The notes: generated by a model from the letters alone, not told the origin. Counted from the stretch's first letter, positions 52,802 through 63,233 are shown. The stretch: 64,000 bases of DNA from Qipengyuania aurantiaca (GCF_019711375.1 NZ_CP081295.1:806001-870000), one strand, 5' to 3'. Program-made: numbers and translations.

Positions 52802-53803
52802 ATGACCGAAATCATCGTCCGCGTGCTCTTCCTCCTCGCCGTGTTCATCGCGGTGTTTCTCGCGGCGCAAAGCTTTGCGCGCGCGGCGGCGGAGAAGAAG
52901 TCTTATTCCAACGCGGTCAACCGCCGTCTCCAGCTGATCCAGTCGGGCGTGGACCGGGACGAATTGATCGCGCAGCTGCTCAAGAACAGCCCGCGCCAGT
53001 ATGTCGGCCTGCCGCCGATCATCCGTGGCCTGGTCGAGAATTTCAATCGCGCGGTCTTCGCCTCGGCCATTCCCTTCGGCACCGCGCAGGTCGCCTCGGT
53101 CATGGGTATCGCCGCGCTGTGCGTCTTCGCGCTGGTGATCGTCGTATCGCTGAGCTTCGGTGTGGGCATCGGGTTCGGTGTGATCCAGCTTGCGCTGCTC
53201 TTCTCGATCGCGCTTGCCGTGGTCCTGCCCTACCTCGTCCTCCAGCGGATCGCAGCTGCCCGCCGGCGAAAGGTGGAAAAGCAGTTCCCCGTCGCGCTCG
53301 ATATCTTCGTGCGCGCCCTGCGTTCGGGCCATCCGGTCGCTTCGGCGATCGAACTGCTCACGCGCGAAATGGAAGATCCCATCGGCACCGAATTCGGTCT
53401 TGTCGCCGACGAGGTGACCTATGGCGCCGACCTCGTCACCGCGCTCAACGCCATGGCCGAACGCTGGGACCTGGAAGACATGCGCATGTTCGTCGTCTCG
53501 CTGGCCGTCCAGAGCGAGACCGGCGGCAACCTCGCCGAAATCCTCGAAAACCTTGCTACGGTCATCCGCGCCCGCGCCTCGATGTTCATGAAGGTCCGCG
53601 CGCTCAGTTCGGAAGGCCGCATGACCGGCTGGATGCTGACGGTGCTCCCCGTGTTCGCTTTCGTCAGCGTCTTCGTGGGCACGCCGCAATTCTATCTCGA
53701 CGTGATCGAGGACCCGATCTTCATCTACGGCTCGATCACCCTCGTCGTCCTCTACATCTTCGGCGTGATCGTGATCCGCAAGATGATCGACATCAAGGTC
53801 TGA
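52802..53803 (+). CDS. tadB: Tad inner-membrane platform protein TadB
   Basis: A 333-residue T2SSF-type membrane protein. Hydrophobic segments lie near 5-22, 95-125 and 125-150, and two at the C terminus (about 275-325). The cytoplasmic T2SSF domain covers about 155-275, with FPVALDIFVRALRSGHPVAS and the family's AVQSETGGNLAEILENLA. TadB and TadC form the inner-membrane base that works with the CpaF ATPase. Spacing to both neighbours is one base. Confidence 0.94.
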   Translation: MTEIIVRVLFLLAVFIAVFLAAQSFARAAAEKKSYSNAVNRRLQLIQSGVDRDELIAQLLKNSPRQYVGLPPIIRGLVENFNRAVFASAIPFGTAQVASVMGIAALCVFALVIVVSLSFGVGIGFGVIQLALLFSIALAVVLPYLVLQRIAAARRRKVEKQFPVALDIFVRALRSGHPVASAIELLTREMEDPIGTEFGLVADEVTYGADLVTALNAMAERWDLEDMRMFVVSLAVQSETGGNLAEILENLATVIRARASMFMKVRALSSEGRMTGWMLTVLPVFAFVSVFVGTPQFYLDVIEDPIFIYGSITLVVLYIFGVIVIRKMIDIKV

Positions 53804-53804
53804 C

Positions 53805-54773
53805 ATGCTTGAACTTGCGATCTCCAACTGGTTCGTCCGCATCCTGATCCTGGGGCTGATCTTCGCTCTGGCCGTCGTGATCGTGCTGATCGGCGTCAAT
53901 TGGGCCGCCAACCGTCGCACGGCCGGACGCCAGCTGGCCAAGCTCGGCACCGAGGAATCGCAAAGCTTCCAGACAAGCGTGCTCCAGCGCGAGCGTGAAG
54001 GTCGCTGGGCCAGGATCACGGAGTCGATCGAAAGCTCCGGCATCAAACTGACCGACACCGAAAACGACAAGATGGTGAAGCTGCTGAAAGCCGCCGGCTT
54101 CCGCAGCTCCGCAGCCCCGCGTATCTACACGCTCATCCGCGTCATCATGGTGCTGGCGGTTCCCTCGCTCGTGCTGCTCACGGTCTTCACCTCGCCCGAA
54201 CCGCCCAGCGCCCTGAAAATCTATTTCTTCTGCGCGGCTGGTGCCCTTTTCGGTTTTTACGTTCCCTATCTCTTCGTGCAGGCGAAGGCCGATCGCCGCC
54301 AGCAGGCGATCATCAACGGTTTTCCCGATGCCCTGGATTTGCTGCTGGTCTGCGTCGAGGCAGGCCTCGGCCTCGAGGCGGCACTCGACCGCGTCGGCCG
54401 CGAGATTGCGTCTACCCACCCGCTCGTCGCCGCGCTCTTCACGGAGACGACGCTGATGATGCGCGCCGGTGCCAGCCGCGAGGAAGCCATGCGCCGCCTC
54501 GGCAGCACTTCGGGCGTCGACGAAATCAAGAGCTTTGCGACCCTGATGATCCAGTCGGACAAGCTCGGCACCAGCATCTCCAGCACGCTGCGCGTCTATG
54601 CCTCCGAAATGCGCGAGGCGCGCCGTATGCGTGCCGAGGAGAAGGCGCACCGGCTGCCGGTCCTCATCTCGATCCCGCTCGTCACCTGCATGCTGCCGGT
54701 GATGATCGGCGTTCTCATCCTGCCCGCGGCCGTTGGCGTCGTGCGCGAAATCTTGCCATCAATGGGGGGCTAA
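53805..54773 (+). CDS. tadC: Tad inner-membrane platform protein TadC
   Basis: A 322-residue T2SSF protein. It has an N-terminal membrane segment (ILILGLIFALAVVIVLIGVN), two central segments (about 108-155) and a C-terminal one (LISIPLVTCMLPVMIGVLIL). The T2SSF domain includes FPDALDLLLVCVEAGLGLEA and ATLMIQSDKLGTSISSTLRV. It partners TadB. It is followed three bases later by a TPR lipoprotein. Confidence 0.94.
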   Translation: MLELAISNWFVRILILGLIFALAVVIVLIGVNWAANRRTAGRQLAKLGTEESQSFQTSVLQREREGRWARITESIESSGIKLTDTENDKMVKLLKAAGFRSSAAPRIYTLIRVIMVLAVPSLVLLTVFTSPEPPSALKIYFFCAAGALFGFYVPYLFVQAKADRRQQAIINGFPDALDLLLVCVEAGLGLEAALDRVGREIASTHPLVAALFTETTLMMRAGASREEAMRRLGSTSGVDEIKSFATLMIQSDKLGTSISSTLRVYASEMREARRMRAEEKAHRLPVLISIPLVTCMLPVMIGVLILPAAVGVVREILPSMGG

Positions 54774-54776
54774 ATC

Positions 54777-55547
54777 ATGAAACCCGCAACCACTCTGGCG
54801 CTCGTAGCGCTCGCCACCAGCCTCGGCGGCTGCAAGAGCTTCGTCCAGGCGTTCGATTTCTCGCGCCATTCCTCCGCGCCGCAATACGCCATCGGCGAGG
54901 CGGATCTGGAAGAGGGCAAGGATGCCCTGCGCGCTGGCGCTGCCGGCAACGCGCTTTCTCCGCTGCATCGCGCCGCGCTCAACCCGCAGACCTGCGGCGA
55001 AGCGCTGAACGCGCTCGGCGTCGCTTATGCGCGCCTTGGACGCGGCGATCTTGCGGAGCGCTATTTCATCGCCGCCACGCGCGTCGATGCCGATAACGAG
55101 CGCTTTGCCGCCAATCTCGACCGTTTCTATCGCAGCGACCTTTCGCGCAGCGCCCGGGCGCTCCACGCCCAGCGCCAGACCGTCGCCGAAGCTTTTGCCG
55201 AATACGCGCAGAGCGAGGCGGCCGTGCCGGCCGAACCAGTGGCCGACACGCGTGTCGTCGAGAGCGGCGGCGAAAAGCGCACGATCACGCTTTCGGGTCC
55301 CGCCACTTCGACCCGCGTGTCGACTTCGAGCCCCGCGCCGGTTCGCACCGCGGCGACCCCCATCCGGGTTCGCATCTCCGGCGAGGCACCGAGCGCACCG
55401 CAGACCGCACGTCCGGCGGAGATGCGTATCGGTTCGGCCGCGCCCGCTATGCAGCCGCGCGTGCGCGTCGGCGTTGCGCAGGGTAATGCAAACTATCCGG
55501 TTCGCGTGACCCTGCCGGCGCGCCGCGCCGGTTCCGACAAGAACTGA
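54777..55547 (+). CDS. tadD: TadD-like TPR lipoprotein
   Basis: A 256-residue lipoprotein with lipobox (LATSLGGC). Residues about 40-115 contain two tetratricopeptide-like helical pairs (ALRAGAAGNALSPLHRAALN and ALNALGVAYARLGRGDLAERYF). The second half is low-complexity, rich in Ala, Pro, Arg, Ser and Thr. TadD proteins are TPR lipoproteins needed for secretin stability in other Tad systems; this one has fewer repeats than usual. The position after tadC supports the call. Confidence 0.83.
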   Translation: MKPATTLALVALATSLGGCKSFVQAFDFSRHSSAPQYAIGEADLEEGKDALRAGAAGNALSPLHRAALNPQTCGEALNALGVAYARLGRGDLAERYFIAATRVDADNERFAANLDRFYRSDLSRSARALHAQRQTVAEAFAEYAQSEAAVPAEPVADTRVVESGGEKRTITLSGPATSTRVSTSSPAPVRTAATPIRVRISGEAPSAPQTARPAEMRIGSAAPAMQPRVRVGVAQGNANYPVRVTLPARRAGSDKN

Positions 55548-55555
55548 CTGGGCTG

Positions 55556-56014
55556 ATGGGCGCGGCGACAATCTGGCTTGGCACACTTGGGGTCTTGGCC
55601 GCCTCCGGCGCAGCCCTGGATGTAGTCACCCGTAAACTGCCGAACATCCTGTGCGCGATCATGCTGGTGGCGGGCCTCGCCCTTGCCTTCGCCAGCAGCG
55701 CGTGGACTGGCCTCGGCCTGCATTTCGCCCACGCCGCCGCGGCGTTTGTACTCGGCTACGTCATATATCTGACCGGCCTGTTCGGCGCGGGCGACGCCAA
55801 GTTCTACACGGCCTGCGCAGCCTTTTTCCCGATCGCCGACATGCTGGGCCTGTTCGTCACGATCATCGGCGCAGGTTTTGTCCTGCTGCTGGCCTGGATG
55901 GTGGCCAAGCGTACGATCCGCACGCCCAAGGGCGCGGACGATTTTGCCAAGCTTCCTTATGGGGTGGCGATTGCCGCCGGTTCGATCGGCTTCGCCCTCC
56001 TCAAATTGCCATGA
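55556..56014 (+). CDS. cpaA: Prepilin peptidase CpaA/TadV
   Basis: A 152-residue membrane aspartic peptidase of the small A24 type. The first catalytic Asp is in SGAALDVVTRKLPN (Asp near 23) and the second in LFGAGDAKFYTACAAFFP (the GxGD motif, Asp near 82). Four to five hydrophobic segments make up most of the protein. It removes the leader of Flp and of the TadE-type pseudopilins. It lies near the end of the locus rather than beside flp, and overlaps the next gene by four bases. Confidence 0.93.
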   Translation: MGAATIWLGTLGVLAASGAALDVVTRKLPNILCAIMLVAGLALAFASSAWTGLGLHFAHAAAAFVLGYVIYLTGLFGAGDAKFYTACAAFFPIADMLGLFVTIIGAGFVLLLAWMVAKRTIRTPKGADDFAKLPYGVAIAAGSIGFALLKLP

Positions 56015-56694
56015 TCCGGATGCGCGCTAGCCAAGGGCAGATGGTGCCCCTGATCCCGGCACAAGTCGGCCGCTGGATGGTGCTGCTTGTCACCCTGGCG
56101 ACGATCTGCCTTTTCTCGTGGAGCATGCGTCCTGCCCATTCGAGCGGGGCGGTGGTTCGCGTGTCTCTGGCCAAGGTGCCTGAAGAACGTATCGTCACCT
56201 TCGGACACGAAAATCACGACTACGCGGCCTTGCAGCTATCGCCTCGCGATCCGCTTGGAATCGAATTCCCGGAGAGTCAGGAGGACAGTCCGGTGATGCC
56301 TCGCCCGGCAACCCGCTTGGCGAGTCGGCCGGAGACGCAACGCAAGATCACGCCTGCAGCGCGCGTAAAAGCCGATGCCAACGGGATATTGCCGATCGAC
56401 TATTCCCTCCCCGAAGGTGTGTCCTCCACCAAGGGCGGGGTGAGCGTTGCCAAGACACTCGCAGCGGAAGGCGGTGAGGCTACCGGGCTCACGATCTTCC
56501 TGATCGGAGACGCCCTGATCGAAATCGATCGTAACGAACTTCTTGGCGCCTTGGCCCGGCTCGGCGCTGGAGAGCGCGTCAGCCAGGTACCCCCGGCTAG
56601 CGATAGCGGGCGGCTTTCGCTCGACCGAGTGCGAACGGCGGGTATCGACCTGCGCTACGATGCGGTCCGGGACCGGTTGGTCCTTCGCCCCTGA
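56011..56694 (+). CDS. Unknown membrane-anchored protein at the end of the Tad operon
   Basis: A 227-residue protein with one N-terminal membrane segment (WMVLLVTLATICLFSWSM) and an extracytoplasmic part. After a proline-rich middle region the last 90 residues look folded (GLTIFLIGDALIEIDRNELL, later DRVRTAGIDLRYDAVRDRLV). No motif is recognised. The start overlaps cpaA by four bases, which ties it firmly to the Tad operon. It might be a periplasmic assembly factor or a regulator of the peptidase, but there is no direct evidence. Confidence 0.75.
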   Translation: MIRMRASQGQMVPLIPAQVGRWMVLLVTLATICLFSWSMRPAHSSGAVVRVSLAKVPEERIVTFGHENHDYAALQLSPRDPLGIEFPESQEDSPVMPRPATRLASRPETQRKITPAARVKADANGILPIDYSLPEGVSSTKGGVSVAKTLAAEGGEATGLTIFLIGDALIEIDRNELLGALARLGAGERVSQVPPASDSGRLSLDRVRTAGIDLRYDAVRDRLVLRP

Positions 56695-56700
56695 GAGGCC

Positions 56701-57384
56701 TCAGCCGTTATCCCAGTTGATATTGATGTCGACGCTGGCCTCATCGACGCCAGCGGCCTGCGCGATCCGCCTGCGGCTCACCCGCACCAGTTCGGCAAGC
56801 GACAAGGTCGCGTCCGCTTCGCCTTCGGCAATGGCCGCCGCCTTGCCCAGCCCCGGCGCGCCGTAAACCAGCTCGAGTTCGCTGACTTCGAGTTCATTCG
56901 CCAGGCGCTGCATCGTTTCGTGGCGGGGACGCACCTGGTCGCCCTCCCACTTCCAAAGCGTCGGCTTGCTGACCCCGACGCGCTCGGCAAGGCCGCGCAT
57001 GGTGTGCCCACGTGTGACGCGCAGGCGCTTGATCCGGCTTCCCAGCGTCTCGTGGTCGACACCGAAGCGATGGTCCGGATCGTCGTCGAGCGAGGCGACA
57101 TCGTTCGCAGCCTCAAGCTCTTCCTGCGAAATCGGGGTGGCGAAACTGCAGCCGTAAAGCTCGTCCGCGCCCCAGACGACTTTTGCTTTTACGGCGCCGC
57201 TTTGCGGCAAAACGACTTCGAGCGGGTCGTCCAACGACAGCTCGGCCTGGGTTTTCACCAGCATCCCTTCGCGCGAGAGATTCAGGATTTCGGCATCAAA
57301 AGCTCGGCCCGATTGGCCCACGCCGGTGCTCAGCCGCAGCACCAGCCGCGGTTGCCGCCGGTCCCTTTCGTCTGCTTCAGTCAC
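56701..57384 (-). CDS. PilZ-HTH fusion regulator
   Basis: A 227-residue protein with an N-terminal PilZ domain and a C-terminal XRE helix-turn-helix. PilZ motifs that contact c-di-GMP are present: Arg-x-x-x-Arg at 9-13 (RRQPR) and NLSREG at 35-40. The DNA-binding domain lies at about 113-170 (LGSRIKRLRVTRGHTMRGLA, VSKPTLWKWEGDQVRP). The C terminus is helical and acidic. Such a layout would let c-di-GMP control DNA binding directly. The gene converges with the Tad operon six bases from its end, so the pilus genes are plausible targets; this is inference. Confidence 0.87.
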   Translation of the reverse strand: MTEADERDRRQPRLVLRLSTGVGQSGRAFDAEILNLSREGMLVKTQAELSLDDPLEVVLPQSGAVKAKVVWGADELYGCSFATPISQEELEAANDVASLDDDPDHRFGVDHETLGSRIKRLRVTRGHTMRGLAERVGVSKPTLWKWEGDQVRPRHETMQRLANELEVSELELVYGAPGLGKAAAIAEGEADATLSLAELVRVSRRRIAQAAGVDEASVDININWDNG

Positions 57385-57726
57385 ATCAACCCCGTTTGTT
57401 ATCCCCGTTTGAAGGACTGCCTAGCACGTTCCACATGCCAGTGCTTGTCCAATTTTGGCAGCCTTTTCCAGCCCGAACGACCGCTAATCGGGTTTTTTCG
57501 GTTCCTTGCGGTAAACAGTTCGACAAGGGCTCCATCTGCATTTCCGGTAGAGTAAGTCTTCGGAAACGGCACATAATTCCGAGGGCAGCAACTTAGGTCG
57601 TCGCCCCTGCAGAGCGGGCTGTCGCTCTTCGAAACCATGAAAAATCCAGCTTTCGGTAGCTTTCGGTTTACACTTAGCTGGCATTACCAGTTTCGTAACA
57701 AGACCAAACGTCATTGGGATCGTGAC
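57385..57726. other. Gene-free divergent region
   Basis: 342 bases between the PilZ-HTH gene and the small membrane protein gene. AGCTTTCGGT occurs twice in tandem near 57650-57669. A weak hairpin CCCGA/TCGGG followed by six T lies near 57473-57498. Otherwise I see nothing clear; promoters for both genes are expected here. Confidence 0.45.
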
Positions 57727-58092
57727 ATGCAAACCGCCGCCTTGATCGCGGTGCCGGCCTATCTGGCCAGCACCTTCCTCCTGAGTGCCCTGATCGTGCG
57801 CTTCGCACCCAAAGCGCACAGCTCGCGCCAACTGCGCAAACATCTCGTCCTGTGCATGGTGCTGCCGATCCTGCTGGTGGTCGACGCGATCATGGCTGTC
57901 GACGCGCTGCGCAAGCTCGCGACGCGCATCATGCGCGGCGCGTTTGAGATCATCTCGGGCCGCCAACTGCTGTCGGGCGACGAATACGCCTATGCCTATT
58001 TCGGCTATAGCCGCCGTCGCCAGAACCGCCGCAAGAGCGATCGCCGGGCGAGCGCAGCGGCCGCAGGCAAGAAGGTTGCCGTCGGCGGCTGA
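57727..58092 (+). CDS. Small membrane protein of unknown function
   Basis: A 121-residue protein with two hydrophobic segments (ALIAVPAYLASTFLLSALIV and LVLCMVLPILLVVDAIMAV) and a basic C-terminal tail (YSRRRQNRRKSDRRASAAAA). The tail could bind membrane phospholipid or nucleic acid. ATG at 57727 has GGGAT before it and excludes a poorly coded upstream extension. I do not recognise the family. It is followed by a terminator, so it is transcribed alone. Confidence 0.65.
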   Translation: MQTAALIAVPAYLASTFLLSALIVRFAPKAHSSRQLRKHLVLCMVLPILLVVDAIMAVDALRKLATRIMRGAFEIISGRQLLSGDEYAYAYFGYSRRRQNRRKSDRRASAAAAGKKVAVGG

Positions 58093-58126
58093 TCGCCCTC
58101 GCCACAGATTCAGTGTTTGAGCTATG

Positions 58127-58158
58127 GAGCCGATCCGCCTAAGCGGGTCGGCTCTTTT
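58127..58158 (+). terminator. Rho-independent terminator
   Basis: GAGCCGATCCGC (58127-58138) pairs with GCGGGTCGGCTC (58143-58154) with one wobble around CTAA, followed by TTTT. It ends the small membrane protein gene and lies 28 bases before the MATE gene. Confidence 0.9.
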
Positions 58159-58185
58159 GCGTCCGGCGCCTAAGAGCGCGATGCG

Positions 58186-59625
58186 ATGACACAAGACATC
58201 ACCCCTTTGCCCCTGCCCCCCGAAACGGGATCCGGCAGCGAGGGCTGGCGCGGCGAATTTGCCGCGACCCTGAAGCTGAGCTGGCCGCTTGCTGCGGCGA
58301 ACCTGCTGCAGATGCTGACTTACGCCATCGATGTGATCTTCATCGCTCGCCTGGGAGAGGCCCAGCTTGCCGCATCGGCGCTCGCCATCGCGCTGTTCGG
58401 TTTGGTCATGTGGGCGCTCTCGGGCCTGACCGGGGCCGTAGCTCCTGTTGCCGCTGCCGAGCTGGGCGAACGTGCGCCTGCGCTTAGGCCCGTGCGCCGT
58501 TCGGTCCGCATGGCCCTGTGGCTGGCGGTCTTCAGCGGTATTGCCGGTATGGGCATCTGCCTGCTGCTCGGGCCGCTGATGCGGGCGACGGGGCAGGAAA
58601 GCGAGATCATCGCGCTGGCGCTCGAATACAACACCATCCTGGTGTTTTCGATGGTGCCTTTTCTCATCAACAACGTCCTGCGCAGCTTCGTCTCGACACT
58701 GGACCGACCCATTTTCGCCACCGCGATTACCGCCGCCGGAATCTTCGTGAACGCGCTGGCGAACTACGCCTTCATCTTCGGCAATCTGGGCGCACCGGAG
58801 CTTGGGCTGCGAGGCGCGGCGGTCGCCACGATCATCACCACCCTGGTGACGCTGGCGGCCTATGTCGCCGCGATCCGGCTCGACCCGCGGCTTTACCGCT
58901 ACCGCATCTTCGGACGCTGGTGGTTCCCAGACTGGCCGCGCTTCTGGCATATCACCCGCATCGGCACGCCGATCGCGCTCACCATCTCCGCCGAGGCCGG
59001 TATCTTCGGCGCCGCGGCCTTCCTGATGGGCAATATCGGCGCGACCCAGCTCGCGGCCCACACGGTCGCACTGCAGATCGCCGCGCTCGCCTTCCAGATA
59101 CCCTTCGGCGTCGGGCAGGCAGCGACAATTCGGGTGGGCTACTTCTACGGCGCGCGGAATCGGGAAGGCATGCGCCGTGCCGGCTGGGCGGGCATTGTGA
59201 TCGGCACCGGTTTCATGGCGGTGACCGCGCTGGCGATGATCGTCATCCCCAAGCCGCTGCTCGCAATCTATATCGACCCGTGGGACCCGAAAAACGCGGT
59301 TCTGGTGGGTTTTGCGTTCCAGTACATCGCTATCGCCGCCGCCTTCCAGCTGTTCGATGGCATGCAGGCCGTCGCGGCGGGCGCGCTGCGGGGACTACAG
59401 GATACGCGCGTGCCGATGTGGATCGCCGCCTTCTCATACTGGGTGCCGGGGATCGGGACGTCGGTCTATCTCGGTTTCTTCACCCCGCTCGAAGGCATGG
59501 GCGTGTGGATCGGCCTTGCGACCGGCCTGACCGTGGCCGCCATCCTGCTGACGTACCGGTGGGCGCGCCGAGACCGGCTAGGGCTGACGGTCAGGCCAGA
59601 GGCAATCAAGCCGCCCGCTGCGTGA
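58186..59625 (+). CDS. MATE-family efflux transporter
   Basis: A 479-residue multidrug and toxin extrusion protein with twelve predicted membrane segments. The N-terminal half opens LKLSWPLAAANLLQMLTYAI, with the VDVIFIARLGEAQLAA-like family stretch, and the second half mirrors it (IGTPIALTISAEAGIFGAAA, later AAFQLFDGMQAVAAGALRGL with the QD motif after it). These carriers use sodium or proton gradients to export cations and drugs; the closest named relative would be NorM. The end overlaps the convergent MscS gene by 20 bases. Confidence 0.93.
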   Translation: MTQDITPLPLPPETGSGSEGWRGEFAATLKLSWPLAAANLLQMLTYAIDVIFIARLGEAQLAASALAIALFGLVMWALSGLTGAVAPVAAAELGERAPALRPVRRSVRMALWLAVFSGIAGMGICLLLGPLMRATGQESEIIALALEYNTILVFSMVPFLINNVLRSFVSTLDRPIFATAITAAGIFVNALANYAFIFGNLGAPELGLRGAAVATIITTLVTLAAYVAAIRLDPRLYRYRIFGRWWFPDWPRFWHITRIGTPIALTISAEAGIFGAAAFLMGNIGATQLAAHTVALQIAALAFQIPFGVGQAATIRVGYFYGARNREGMRRAGWAGIVIGTGFMAVTALAMIVIPKPLLAIYIDPWDPKNAVLVGFAFQYIAIAAAFQLFDGMQAVAAGALRGLQDTRVPMWIAAFSYWVPGIGTSVYLGFFTPLEGMGVWIGLATGLTVAAILLTYRWARRDRLGLTVRPEAIKPPAA

Positions 59626-60439
59626 CCTCGCGCTGCGGGAACGGGATCGAGATACCGACATCGTCGAAGCGGGCCTTGGCCCGTTCGGTCAGGTCCCAGC
59701 TCACCGCGACGAAATCGCCCGTCGTACACCAGACGCGCAGGCCGATGCCCACCGAACTGTCGTCGAGCGAGGCGACGAAGGCTACTGGCTTGGGATCGTC
59801 CAGCACGCGCTCGTCGGCAGCGGCCAGCGCCAGCAATTCCTTGCGGGCCTGCTCCATGCTGTCCGAGTAAGCGATGCCGACGATCAGCTCGAAGCGGCGG
59901 ATCGGGTGGCGATGGAAATTGACGATCGCCTGGTTCCACAGCTCGGAATTGGGCACCATCACAAAGAGGCCGTCGAACTGCTTGAGCTCGGTCGTGAAGA
60001 GCCCGATCTGCTGGACGGTGCCGGTGACCGACGCCGCCGAGATCGCCTCGCCGATCTTGAAAGGTCGCTGGACGAGGATCATCACGCCCGAGGCGACATT
60101 GCTCAGCGTGCCCTGCAGCGCGAGGCCGACCGCCAGCGCCATGCCGCCTAGCGCGGCCAGGATAGAGGTCGTCTCCACTCCGAATTGCGTGAGCACGGTG
60201 ACGATCACCAGCGCCCAGAGCGCGTATTTGACGAGGTTGGAGAGGAAGTTCGCGACCGTCGCATCGAACCGGTCCGAACGCGCCAGCGCCCGTTCGACCC
60301 AGCTAGAAATGAGCTTGGCGGCGAGCAGTCCGAAGATCAGCACGGCGAAGGCGCCGGCGATGTCCATCATGTTGAGCCGCAGCCACAGAAGGGCGTGCTC
60401 GGGGATGGTCAGGGCCGAAACGGCCTTGTCGGTCTGCAT
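59606..60439 (-). CDS. MscS-family mechanosensitive channel
   Basis: A 277-residue small-conductance mechanosensitive channel. Three membrane segments are visible, the third being the pore helix with alternating Gly and Ala (AALGGMALAVGLALQGTLSN, then VASGVMILVQRPFKIGEAI). The beta domain follows (VTGTVQQIGLFTTELKQFDG and VMVPNSELWNQAIVNFHRHP), then the alpha-beta C-terminal domain. It opens under membrane tension to release solutes at low osmolarity. ATG at 60439 is chosen since the upstream extension has poor codon use and reaches into the groES promoter region. Confidence 0.92.
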   Translation of the reverse strand: MQTDKAVSALTIPEHALLWLRLNMMDIAGAFAVLIFGLLAAKLISSWVERALARSDRFDATVANFLSNLVKYALWALVIVTVLTQFGVETTSILAALGGMALAVGLALQGTLSNVASGVMILVQRPFKIGEAISAASVTGTVQQIGLFTTELKQFDGLFVMVPNSELWNQAIVNFHRHPIRRFELIVGIAYSDSMEQARKELLALAAADERVLDDPKPVAFVASLDDSSVGIGLRVWCTTGDFVAVSWDLTERAKARFDDVGISIPFPQREVTQRAA

Positions 60440-60563
60440 GAATTGGGCTCCAGTGATCGAATAAAGGGCGAATTTTCGCGGCTCGATAGGAGTTGTGATG
60501 CGGTCTGGCCACCCCAGGCCACGGCCCAGCCCATTACGCGGAAATTTTTTGCATGTGCACCCG

Positions 60564-60592
60564 TTGACTCCGCGCAGGCGCGTCAACATATC
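60564..60592 (+). promoter_or_regulatory. Candidate groESL promoter
   Basis: TTGACT at 60564-60569 and CATATC at 60587-60592 are separated by 17 bases. Transcription would begin just ahead of the CIRCE palindrome, the usual arrangement for HrcA control. Confidence 0.6.
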
Positions 60593-60600
60593 CGCGCCAC

Positions 60601-60625
60601 TGGCACTCTCGCACCGGGAGTGCCA
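60601..60625. promoter_or_regulatory. CIRCE operator for HrcA
   Basis: TGGCACTC, nine bases, then GAGTGCCA: an 8-9-8 inverted repeat. The consensus CIRCE is TTAGCACTC-N9-GAGTGCTAA; this copy has G/C in place of the A/T near the outer end. HrcA binding represses groESL until heat stress. The hrcA gene is not in the window. Confidence 0.9.
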
Positions 60626-60659
60626 ACCAACATTTCAAACCAACTGAAAGGTCATCACT

Positions 60660-60947
60660 ATGGCATTTCGTCCGTTGCACGACCGCGTTCTCGTGCGCCG
60701 CATCGAAGCAGAAGAAAAGACCGCCGGCGGGATCATCATTCCCGACAGCGCCAAGGAAAAGCCGAGCGAAGGCGAAGTCGTCGCTGTCGGCGCAGGTGCG
60801 AAAGCCGAAGACGGCACCGTCACCCCGCTCGACGTGAAGGCTGGCGACCGCGTTCTGTTCGGCAAGTGGTCCGGCACCGAGATCAAGCTCGACGGCGAAG
60901 ACCTGCTGATCATGAAGGAAAGCGACATCATGGGGATCATGGGCTGA
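60660..60947 (+). CDS. groES: Co-chaperonin GroES
   Basis: A 95-residue co-chaperonin that caps GroEL. It starts [20 protein letters not shown]; the mobile loop [20 protein letters not shown] and the strand [20 protein letters not shown] are typical. GAAAGG precedes the ATG. It is the first gene of the CIRCE-controlled operon and is followed by groEL after 53 bases. Confidence 0.98.
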   Translation: MAFRPLHDRVLVRRIEAEEKTAGGIIIPDSAKEKPSEGEVVAVGAGAKAEDGTVTPLDVKAGDRVLFGKWSGTEIKLDGEDLLIMKESDIMGIMG

Positions 60948-60976
60948 GCCCGATCCGCCACGCTTTCCAACACTAG

Positions 60977-62647
<1,671 letters not shown>

Positions 62648-62680
62648 GCCTTACCGACCAGCCGAGAGGCACCGACAAAG

Positions 62681-62715
62681 AGGCCCGGCGGGAGCGATCC
62701 TGCCGGGCCTTTTTT
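62681..62715 (+). terminator. Terminator of groESL
   Basis: AGGCCCGGCGGGA (62681-62693) pairs with TCCTGCCGGGCCT (62698-62710) with one wobble, around a GCGA tetraloop, followed by a T-run. Confidence 0.93.
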
Positions 62716-62753
62716 GCGTGATGGTCCGATTGATGCCGGGCGGATCGGTGAAG

Positions 62754-63233
62754 TTAACTGCCCGGATAGCTCGACCAGACCGCGCGGCCTTCGGGACCGA
62801 ACGCGATTACCTGATAGGCATCCTTGCGGTCGCCCATTTCCATGCCGGGCGAGCCGATGGGCATACCCGGTACGGCCAGCCCGGTCACGCCCTCGGGACG
62901 CGCGGCAAGCAGCCGCTGGACATCGGCGGCCGGGACATGGCCCTCGATCACATAGCCCTCGATAATCGCCGTGTGGCAGGAGACGAGGTCAGCCGGTACG
63001 CCGAACTCTTCCTTCACCGATGCGATGTTCTGGCTCTCGATGGTCTTCGTCGACACCTCGTCGTCCGCTTCGCCGAACCAGCTCTTCGCGTGGTCGAGCC
63101 AGGCTAGGCAGCAACCGCAATTGGGATCGCGATACATGGCGATCTCGGTTGCCTGCGCGGCCCCGGCGCAAGCCGTCAGCGCAAGGCCGAGCGAGAGGAC
63201 AAGCGGGCTACGGGTCAGGGCGGATAGCGTCAT
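62754..63233 (-). CDS. DUF411 metal-binding protein
   Basis: A 159-residue exported DUF411 protein. A signal peptide (LVLSLGLALTACAGAAQA) is followed by the family core: YRDPNCGCCLAWLDHA with a thioredoxin-like Cys-x-Cys-Cys, then VSCHTAIIEGYVIEGHVPA and the methionine-rich loop GMPIGSPGMEMG. The Cys, His and Met residues suggest copper or another soft metal. DUF411 proteins often lie in copper-resistance clusters; here no copper pump is adjacent. AGGAGGAG precedes the ATG. LTAC could also serve as a lipobox. Confidence 0.9.
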   Translation of the reverse strand: MTLSALTRSPLVLSLGLALTACAGAAQATEIAMYRDPNCGCCLAWLDHAKSWFGEADDEVSTKTIESQNIASVKEEFGVPADLVSCHTAIIEGYVIEGHVPAADVQRLLAARPEGVTGLAVPGMPIGSPGMEMGDRKDAYQVIAFGPEGRAVWSSYPGS

